Source: Cubamyces lactineus (Eukaryota > Basidiomycota > Agaricomycetes > Polyporales > Polyporaceae). From it: 64,000 bases of DNA. Location of the stretch: assembly GCA_022376465.1 (NCBI GenBank), contig JACDTU010000002.1:372001-436000 (forward strand). The letters are read 5' to 3'. The translations under genes were made by a program, and so were the position numbers. Shown one piece after another: positions 55,963 to 64,000 of the stretch (its first letter is position 1; the number at the start of each line of letters is the position of its first letter). A model generated the notes under the pieces. That model saw only the letters and a program-made list of their open reading frames with translations, did no database searches and was not told the origin of the DNA.

Positions 55963-57048
55963 CTTCTCGGATAGTTCAAAGCGCGCAACTGCCTGGAAGA
56001 GAGGTACACTAGTATTGGCCTCATCGGAAGTGGCTTTGCAGTCCAACGGGAGTTGCACTGAAGACGCCGGACGTTTGCACTGATACCGGTCGAATTACGA
56101 GGATGGCGTCAGGGTATAGCCACGGCGGGCATCCACCTCCATCGGCCTCGGTGTTACACCCGTCAACACACACCGGTGACACGCCCACATGGTCGCGTCG
56201 TTCTGCCTTTCCGGGTCTCACGCCGATCCATCCGTTCTCACTCTGAACTCTCGTGTGCCTCGCTATTCATCGCTATGGCCGCTCGCCTCCATTCGCGGAT
56301 TCCTCCATGACGTGCGCAGTGCTCAGGCGAAACGCGCGTGACATCGTTCGGATCGGCCAACGGCGTGCCGCTGTCAATGGTGGACGAAATCCGGATCCTC
56401 AAGGGCCTTCGAGGCACTCGCCGGTACGTAGTGAACGTTATATGCCACGTTCATTCGGGATTTCGCCTAGCAGACGTGCTTCACTATATTATTATGCATA
56501 TGCACACGGGCTTCAGTCCGTCGGCAAGAACGGTAGTCATCACATGTTGGGTCTATGGTCCGGTTGCGACTATATTGAGGCTCGGTGTGGAAAGGTCAGA
56601 ATTCCTTTTGTTAGTTCGCCCGCAACACTGGTGTCTAGTTCTAATATTACCGCTGCAACTGGAGGAAGCTTTGATGTAGGGTCACCAAAGCTTTTTGACA
56701 AGGTGGAACGGTGGGTTTGGCCATGCGATTCTGGCGAAATCTCTAGTGGAGGGATTGGAAGATCATGAAGTCGATATGGCTATCGACTTATTCATATGCG
56801 ATCACGACTTCTAGCGTATCTAATGGTTTACTTCGCAAGACATGATCACAGTGTAAGCATGCGTTAACTTGGTGCTTGCCTGGTTGAGTACTGACTATCC
56901 GTACCCGTTTCCTGATAGGTGTGTATTGCACTACAGAGTACAGAACGTGCATGTAGGTCAAACATTCCTTCGTTCGAGGCAATCCATCTATTATACACTG
57001 TTCGCTACACGGAAGGAAGAACCGTTCCAAGGCCAGTATTTTTCGCGC

Positions 57049-57636
57049 TCAACCCCTCGTTGCCAAGATGGTGAACTGGTCACTGTAGTCCCCGGAATCG
57101 CCGAAAACTGCAGAGCACGGTCAACACTTGGTCAGAAGCACATGGATGTATAAGCTATACTCACAGACGAGGCTGTAGTCCGAGCCGGGCTCGACGAAGG
57201 GGACGACGACCTCGATGCGGCCGAGCAGTACGTCGAAATTGTTAGCAAGGATCACTGCGAGCCCGGTAAGTAGGCTGTCATTCCTGATTCTATGTGGGAG
57301 TACTAGTGCTCACGGGGAGTGATGAGCTCGCCCTTCCTGACTTGGATCCTGCCGCCGTACCTGTTGGTCACGTTCACCGGAGCATCTGAGGTGTCCCTGT
57401 ACATCGCAAACGTTAGCGTGCATCCTCTCAGGGAAGACGAGCAGCAATTGTAGGTACCAGGTCACATTGTGGGTATCGCCCTTGTACCAGACGGTACCCA
57501 CGTGCGGGTAGGTCACCCGTGGGGTGAAGATGGCACGCTTCTCAATCTCGGCCGCAGGAAGAGCAGCTGCGAATACGCCGAATGAGGCGACAGCGAGGAC
57601 AAATGCTTTGGCGAGCGAGGATGTCTGGGCGATCAT
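57049..57636 (-). CDS. Small secreted Kre9/Knh1-like protein (cluster gene 4)
   Basis: Exons 57458-57636, 57314-57396, 57165-57254 and 57049-57107 give 136 residues; introns of 61, 59 and 57 bases. Signal peptide (MIAQTSSLAKAFVLAVASFG) and Lys-Arg site (EIEKRA). Domain: VTYPHVGTVWYKGDTHNVTW, DTSDAPVNVTNRYGGRIQV, FDVLLGRIEVVVPFV, FFGDSGDYSDQFTI. The C-terminal tail is three residues longer (ATRG) than its neighbours. A recent duplicate of gene 3 by signal peptide and exon 2 length. Confidence 0.83.
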
Positions 57637-57669
57637 GGTGGTGTGAGAGACAGGTCGTAAGGTGCGAAA

Positions 57670-57718
57670 GACGATGCTTTGCTGTGGACTATGAACCGAG
57701 CTCGACCTCTCTTTTATA
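57670..57718 (-). promoter_or_regulatory. Core promoter of cluster gene 4
   Basis: TATAAAAG at 57711-57718 and CAGCAAAGCATCGTC (57670-57684) 34 bases downstream of the first T. Bases 57719-58618 contain no other supportable gene. Confidence 0.6.
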
Positions 57719-58618
57719 TTGTGCATTTTAGGGCTGCCTCGGGCGGACTGCGTACGACATGAAACATGTGGGTGAGGCCACTCGCACTGCTTGCAGTAGA
57801 GCACTGGAGCTGCCGGTATGGCAGGGGCTGAACGTTTGAGACGCTGTCAGGCCTGTTACCGGCCTCAAAGATGACATGCATGTCAAGGTATAGCCATGAC
57901 GGTCCTTCTTCCACCCCCGTCGGCTTCAAGGCAAAAGCCGGTGTCGAAGGTTTTGCAGGCCGGTGACGCGCTCACGTGCCAGTAACTATAGAGCGTCACT
58001 CGTTCAAGCTGATTTCCTAGGTCTGTCTTCGCTTCTACTTCTGCTATCGTCTTCTGAACGAACTTAATCCTGGTGCCTGATAGGCCTGTGCCGTAAACTC
58101 GCAACTACGGGCCTTCCCTCCGGTTTCCAACGAGCGGAAAAGTGGCATGCCTCCGGTCGGCAAACAGTACCGAACTGTCCACCATATACAATGGCCGACG
58201 CCACTTCGGTAATCGACTCGTTGTGAGTCCTCCCTATACATGCATGTAGCCTGGAGACCTCACGATGAAGCGAGTGAACCTTTCAGGTCGTGTAAACAGG
58301 ACACACTTCATCGACTCACTCCTTCCATAGCTGCGAGCACCGGTTCAGCAGACGATCCCTCAAAAAGTGAAGGTAGTACACACAGCGGTTCAATGGTAAC
58401 AAAAGCCACGAAATAGCAAATGTATTACTACATTAGTGCTACGAGGTACGTGAACCAAGTCCAACAAGTTATAAGCTCAAGTCCGATTCAGGAGTCATGA
58501 CAGTCGTGAGGAGGGGTCCGTGATACAGTGCCGCGATAACAAGTCCGCTTCGATGCCTGAGAGATGCGCGTCGCTTTATGCTACGCGCTCCCTGAATAGG
58601 CAGCACTACGCGTTAAGT

Positions 58619-59216
58619 TCACTGGTTGATGGTGAACTGCTGGCCAAAGTTTCCGGAGTCGCCATACACTGAGGCGCGCAATCAGCATCGTGCCGGAAGT
58701 CGGAGAGAGGTCAGATACTCACAGACAATGCTGTAGTCGTCCCCGGTGAGCACCCACGGGACGGTGACCTCGATGCGGCCGAGCAAGATGTCAAAGCCGT
58801 CCGCAAGGATGACTGAACGTGCGAGTAAGTACCATGTCACTCCGTGCTCAACAGGAAGTTCATCATGTGTACTCACGAGGAGTAGGGATCAAGCCCTTCC
58901 TGAGCATGATCTTGCCGATCTTGTTGGTGATGTTGACCGGGGGGTCAGAGACGTCCCTGTCAGCGTGGTCATATCAGCATTCGCCTTCTCACCATCGTCA
59001 TCGAAAGAAAAGCACTTACCAAGTGACGTTGTGCGTCTGGCCCCGGTACCAGACAGTACCCGCGTGCGGGTAGAGGACGGTCGGGTCGAAGATGTCGCGC
59101 TTCTCCATCTCAGCGACCGGAATCGCGGCCGCGAGCTGGAAGAACACGCCGACGAGGGCGAAGAGGACGACGAGGAACTTGGCGAGCACGCCAGAGGAAT
59201 AGGTTTGCGAGCTCAT
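58619..59216 (-). CDS. Small secreted Kre9/Knh1-like protein (cluster gene 5)
   Basis: Exons 59020-59216, 58877-58956, 58723-58812 and 58619-58668 give 138 residues; introns of 63, 64 and 54 bases with GTAAGT/GTGAGT donors. Signal peptide (LAKFLVVLFALVGVFFQLAAA) and Lys-Arg site (EMEKRD). Domain: VLYPHAGTVWYRGQTHNVTW, DVSDPPVNITNKIGKIML, FDILLGRIEVTVPWVL, LYGDSGNFGQQFTINQ. Nearest relative in the window is the gene at 60806-61410. The region 58230-58618 downstream shows nothing recognisable. Confidence 0.85.
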
Positions 59217-59284
59217 TGTTATGAGGAAGGCGTAGAGTGTCGTTAAAAGTGGTCGTGAGCTTGGGGTGTTCGTGAGTAGCAGAA

Positions 59285-59333
59285 GACGATGCTTTGCTGG
59301 AGACTCTCCGTCGTCCCTCTGCGTACTTATATA
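59285..59333 (-). promoter_or_regulatory. Core promoter of cluster gene 5
   Basis: TATATAAG at 59326-59333 and CAGCAAAGCATCGTC (59285-59299) 34 bases downstream of the first T. Bases 59334-60805 hold no supportable gene. Confidence 0.6.
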
Positions 59334-60805
59334 CTTCAAAGGCCACAGAGAGGAAGGCGAACGATGACCGACGCGCAGCGACGTCGGCCCCGGAACGTCT
59401 ACGGACGGTGATTCGGGCCTAACCCCAGCCTACTCTCGAACAAGGTTTGTTCGCACATCCTGTCATGGTCCTAGCTGAGCGCAGGAGGGAGAGTGCGCGT
59501 GGGGCCGTGGGCCAGTGCTTGACCGACTCACTTGGCGGAACGAAAGGCCGCGACGGCCACACGGTGGGGATCAGCGCCTCGGAATCGCGCTCACGTGTTC
59601 GCGTCCTCTGCTCAGTTCTCGCTCCTTGCATCGTCCGCTCTCAGGCCGCTGATCAAGAATATTCTCAGCATTGCCTCTGCTATGTCCCGACTTACTGTCT
59701 TCGTGGAATGGCTGGAATGCACCGCCGCGATCTACAGCTGCAATGAGTGTCCAAAGCCAGCGTCCGCTACTACTTGATCGGCATTTAGACTACGCAGCTG
59801 CGACTGCGTTTCTACCGCGGTGAGCTACGCTTAACTGCATCGTGCCATACAGACAATTGTACGCGTCTAGGCGCGTCTACCGGAGACCTGGACGTCATCT
59901 ATCCACTGCGGCCACCGTGAGTACAAAGTCGTTTCAACTAGCGTTGCCGCTCTACTAATACCACACCGAAGCGACTTCCTATGGGCAACGAAAGCGGCCG
60001 CACGGCGATCTCTAGTGCCATGAACGAACGTGTGCCCGACGTGTGCCCCTCCGACTGTACGCGTCAGCGAATGACTCGCCATCATCAAGAGATCCCCTCG
60101 GATGGGCTCTGGGGCTCACATCCCGGAGCAAGGTACCCGTATTTCACTTCCTGTAGCCGCTATGCAATGTAATACCGTAACGAATCATTACAACTTAGGC
60201 ACAAGACTTGGGAAGATGCACAACTTGGCAGAGGTTTCCGTTGAGGGTAACCTTGAATTCAAGCCCTTCCGTTCCCCGTCTTGTATCCTCTGCGGCCGCG
60301 ATCCTTCGCTTCCTACCGTTGGCTCAGAGACGCCAACGCTAATACGATTCTCTTTGCTCACAGTGCACAGCATTAAGCATGATGGTACACTAGTGGCCGA
60401 GAACATCGAGTTCAAACTTCCTCTTAGAGGCTTATGAACGATGAACGCTCAAGGCGTCGGCCATGAGCGAGAGCGCGGCCTGCCCGTCTCACAAGTCGGT
60501 GTGCGTCAAGCGCAGTGGTCAGTACTATGTAATATATGCCACAAACGTGAAGATGATGATACACAATGCAAAACGAACACTGTTATACTATTGCTACGAC
60601 ATCAGGGGGGATGCTTGTGCTACAACTGTCCAATGGTCCGTGAGTCCGAGTCCGTGTGCAGAATGTCATGACGGTCGTAAACGAAAAAGTCCAAAATTGG
60701 AAGTCCAAGACGAAGAAGATGGTCCGTATCAATCACAGTTCATTCGCTGCCTCGAAGAGGTCTGCATTGCCTGACGCGACGCGGTCCTCCGCTCGGCGGT
60801 GGTGT

Positions 60806-61410
60806 TCACTGGAGGATCGAGAACTGAGGGCTGAAGTTGCCAGAGTCGCCAAATACTGATGAGTGTTCGTGGTCAGCGTTCGATTTCTCTACCCAACAGA
60901 TGCAGAAGCGAAGGCTACGTACAGACAAGGCTATAGTCGCTGCCCTCGACGACCCATGGGACGGTAACCTCGATGCGGCCGAGCAAAATGTCAAAGCCGT
61001 CGGCGAGGATCACTACATTACGTGTCAGTATCGCGTACTGAACGTACCACAGTATGCATGGACACTTACGAGGTGAAGTGAGGTCGCCCTTCCTGAGCAT
61101 TATCCTGCCAACCTTGTTAGTGATGTTGACAGGCGGGTCAGAGACGTCCCTGTGAAATGTGTATGTTGTAGTCAGTACAGTTTCCTACATAATCATCTTC
61201 GCGCGCGTGTACATACCAAGTGACGTTGTGCCTCTGGTCCTTGTACCAGACGGTACCGGCATGAGGGTAGAGAATGGGAGGGACGTAGACGTCGCGCTTC
61301 TCCATCTCAGCGACTGGCATTGCAGCGGCGAGCTGGAAAAACACGCCAAAGAGCGCGAAGAGGACGACGAGGAACTTGGCGAGAACACCGGAGGAGGTTT
61401 GCGAACTCAT
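60806..61410 (-). CDS. Small secreted Kre9/Knh1-like protein (cluster gene 6)
   Basis: Exons 61217-61410, 61070-61149, 60923-61012 and 60806-60855 give 137 residues; introns of 67, 57 and 67 bases. Signal peptide (LAKFLVVLFALFGVFFQLAAA) and Lys-Arg site (EMEKRD). Domain: ILYPHAGTVWYKDQRHNVTW, DVSDPPVNITNKVGRIML, FDILLGRIEVTVPWVV, LFGDSGNFSPQFSILQ. Exon 3 is 90 bases. Differs from gene 5 mainly at the exon 2/3 junction and the C terminus. Confidence 0.85.
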
Positions 61411-61500
61411 GACTGTGAAGAATGTACGGGTTCGTAAGGGGTCGTAAGAAGAGGCCGTGAGGCGGATGCCTGGAGTTGCTTGGAGTGTGTGTTAGCAGAA

Positions 61501-61549
61501 GACGATGCTTTGCTGAGGACGATGGACTGTGTTCAGACGTGCTCTTATA
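61501..61549 (-). promoter_or_regulatory. Core promoter of cluster gene 6
   Basis: TATAAG at 61544-61549 and CAGCAAAGCATCGTC (61501-61515) 34 bases downstream of the first T. Bases 61550-62521 hold no other recognisable gene. Confidence 0.6.
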
Positions 61550-62521
61550 GGAGGACGAGGAGGCGAGCGATGGCCGAGGCAGCGGAAATCGGACGACAGG
61601 GCTCCAAGGACGGTCATTTCGCCTTACACCAGACAATTCTCGAACTGGACTCTTCCGTGGACGAACGAAAGAGCTGCGGAACGAGAACAGCCACCGCGGC
61701 CATCGCATCGATCTCCGGCCAGTCTCGCCCATGACGCGCCCACGTGCTCGCGTCTCTCCCAGCGCCTCTCGCAAAAGACTCGTTTTTTTGCTCTCCTCCT
61801 CCAACCTCGTTGCCAGATATTGCCCTATTCCCATCTTCATCTCTAGTGACGTCTTATGCTCACAGCTGGGACCTGCTGTGACCCGTACCTGTTCATCTAT
61901 ACACTGCAATACTCGGACCTTCAAGTTTAGGCGCATGCTCATGAGCATTGTCAACCACGACGGCCTTGTTCACCTGGACTGCATCTAAAAATTGACCGCA
62001 CGAGCTATGCGCCTAGACGCCGTATACTCTGCTATCTATACGCCTTTTTGGCACAGGCAGCCTCAGGTATAGAATCCAGGTGTTCTCCGTGCCGAAGACG
62101 TGTTCTATCGGCCGCCACTGAGGTGCATGCTGTCCGCGTGAGCGATGCCACGCTCAGTCCTCAGCATCTCAATCCAGTCATCTCAGCTGTTCTGCCATAA
62201 GCTGCTATCGCCGGTCAAGCGAGGTCAGCTCTGCCTCGTCGTCGAATGTACTCGACCACAGCGTCCTCGTGCACATATCGTCGCTATCGATGTCTCTTGC
62301 GCTGTGTTGATTCTAGGGCTTTATGTTGGCTTCTCGCCTCTGATTTTGGTAAGCCGTACCCATCCCTGACTTATCACACTGCGTTAACACCCTGGGTCTC
62401 CCAGAGTCGCACCAACAGTGCCGGATGAAGTGCGGAGGAACTATCCATCGTCGTCGAACCCGCGACAACATAACAACCTGCCTCTCTCAACCTTCTCCCA
62501 TCCTCGCACCCTGCGCGCCTT

Positions 62522-63434
62522 TCATGATCCTACGTATGCGATCACGAGGAAGGCGCTGCAGCCACGATAGAGAACGGCGGACTCACGAAGTCCGATTCGG
62601 AGGCTCCGTCTTGGAATATCACTAGCAGGGGACGTCAATCAAATCACTCCAAGCCGTAACCACATTCGGAAGATCACGTACGTTCGATAGCGTACTCATC
62701 GGCAGTCGATGCGTATGGGACGAGCAAGGTGAACCAGCCCGTCGTAACGTCCAGGTTTATCGTACTGAACACTGTGCGATTGAACGCCAGTACACGTCAG
62801 CGCCATCTTCTTGTGAGTGAGTATTCGATCGACGTACGAGCGGGGGTACAGTGCTTTCCTACGTGGGCAACCTGCAGTATGCTGCAAATAGGCACGGAGC
62901 CGTTCATGACCGCCGGGATCCCGCGGATGCACTGCGCAAATGTTCCGTTACGGTTCATGCCGAGCGTAGGTGTAGCTCCAGCACCGGTCTCTGTTCCAGT
63001 TGCGCTGCTCGTCGTCCCGTTGGCCGATCCACCGCTGCCGCCCATCCCACTCGGCGTAGCGTTCGCGGTGCCCGATGTACCTGTGTCGCTGGCGCTGGTG
63101 CTGTTCGTGTCTTGGCGGCGGCTGACCTTGATCCAACGTCTCATGTCAGCGATGGTGGTAGGTTGGGCACCATTGGTCCCTGAGCTTGTCACATTCGTGG
63201 CGTTCGCACCAGAAAACAACGCATTCACCACATCTAGGTCCCTGTAGGCGACGTCAATATTGCCTTCCGTGAATGACTCTGCCCTGAAGATGACACTTGC
63301 CAGGTGATGTTGAAGTAGGAGCCTGCCACGACCTGGGTGCCGTTGGTCGGCGCGTTGAAAAACTCGGCGTTGACGAAGAGCGTGGCGACCCCTGCCAGGA
63401 TAGCGAGCAAGGAACACTTCATGAAGAACCGCAT
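62522..63434 (-). CDS. Secreted Kre9/Knh1-like protein with Ser/Thr-rich insertion (cluster gene 7)
   Basis: Exons 63301-63434, 62838-63241, 62682-62771 and 62522-62622 give 242 residues as read. Signal peptide (MKCSLLAILAGVATLFVNA; start 63434 or 63422), then NAPTNGTQVVAGSYFNITW. Intron 1 (63242-63300) has a GCAAGT donor, a GC-AG intron. Exon 2 brings a Ser/Thr/Gly-rich block and a two-cysteine motif (FAQCIRGIPAVMNGSVPICS). The 90-base exon 3 resumes the domain (FSTINLDVTTGWFTLLVP). In exon 4 the expected ending (FSI near the C terminus) appears only if one C of a CCC run near 62581 is absent, giving a stop at 62542; as read, the frame runs to 62522. Otherwise parallel to cluster gene 1 at 51756-52693. 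Confidence 0.72.
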
Positions 63435-63525
63435 TCCTGCTTCTCTGCTGAGGCTATTGGGTATGTGGAGAAGATCCAGGATGTCGATGCGATGAATTCC
63501 AACTTCGCATGCCCTACGCTCCACA

Positions 63526-63531
63526 CTTATA
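63526..63531 (-). promoter_or_regulatory. TATA box of cluster gene 7
   Basis: TATAAG on the minus strand, about 95 bases before the ATG at 63434. It lacks the CAGCAAAGCATCGTC start motif of genes 3-6. Bases 63532-64000 show no recognisable gene. Confidence 0.4.
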
Positions 63532-64000
63532 CACGCCCAGGCTATTGTCCACATTCTGGCATGGGACGTCGCCATTCAGCTACCCTGATGAGTGGTTGTG
63601 GGCGCACACATAGAAGCGCTCGGTTGGAACTATCCTGCTGTTGTATAAGGACTCGCACATTCAGAAGCTCGGCCATGAGTGGCACGGGGGTTGTCGAGTG
63701 GACGAGGTGTCATAGCAGGGGTAGCACCAACGTTGTCTCGGTTTGTCAACTTGAATAGCGATTCCTCACGTTCGTAGCCATGGTCGCTACATCTCATTCA
63801 GAGAGTGCATCGAGAATGAGAATGACTGCGTTGCGCAGTGGCGCAAGAAAGTAATTCAATTGTTCATGTACGTGCAGGTGAGGTTGAACTACTACTCAGC
63901 GAGTCCGAAGCTCAATCAAGTGACAAACTACCGCCACAACTACTAGTCCGTGCACATGCGTTTTCAGTCCGTAACGAGTTCGTGAGCGTCATGAAAAGGT

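Noticed and set aside
1..64000. tRNA or rRNA genes
   Set aside because: No sequence resembling a tRNA box B with a matching acceptor stem, and no rRNA-like conserved block, was seen by eye.

Overview
The window looks like a basidiomycete fungal chromosome, probably an Agaricomycete. The evidence is short GT-AG introns (about 50-70 bases) in most host genes, chromodomain Ty3/gypsy retrotransposons, several MYND zinc-finger genes and a cluster of Kre9/Knh1-like secreted proteins. The organism assignment is inference from gene families.

Bases 1-27201 are a nest of LTR retrotransposons. (A) 1-2544 is the 3' end of a gypsy element whose left part is outside the window; it carries an antisense spliced gene and the 3' LTR. 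(X) 2545-8919, minus strand, is a decayed chromodomain gypsy element with a long accessory ORF after pol. (B) 8920-16073, plus strand, is inserted in X; it has a 5' LTR, gag, pol and three small hydrophobic ORFs but no 3' LTR, and a solo LTR of family A sits in its gag (10479-11169). 16169-16795 is a hairpin-rich minisatellite. (C-D) 16796-25058 is a full-length member of family A with both LTRs, intact gag, frameshifted pol, and between pol and the 3' LTR an intact antisense three-exon gene encoding a Zn2Cys6-type zinc cluster protein with its own TATA box. (Y) 25059-27201, minus strand, is the gag/LTR end of a relative of B.

The elements show readable mechanics. Slippery heptamers abut the gag stop in B, C-D and Y, and in C-D a perfect 10-bp hairpin follows five bases later. 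In all three, the segment predicted to begin the transcript is complementary to the primer-binding region, as in self-primed Tf1/sushi elements. X and B have decayed almost only through CGA-to-TGA and CAG-to-TAG type changes; C-D pol has decayed through single-base deletions.

Bases 27202-33679 hold a tandem family of MYND-finger genes: a 5'-truncated copy next to Y, a broken copy, one nearly intact copy and a tail relic. Then come two long tracts without recognisable genes, separated by a PCL-type cyclin gene (39713-40919). A conserved coiled-coil/AT-hook protein gene follows (47927-49155).

Bases 51756-63434 are a same-strand cluster of seven secreted-protein genes sharing a four-exon design in which exon 3 is always 90 bases. 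Five encode a single Kre9/Knh1-like domain after a signal peptide with a Lys-Arg site. The two outer genes have a Ser/Thr-rich, two-cysteine block spliced into the middle of the domain. Four of the inner genes share a TATA box and a 15-base start-site motif at nearly fixed spacing, suggesting co-regulation.
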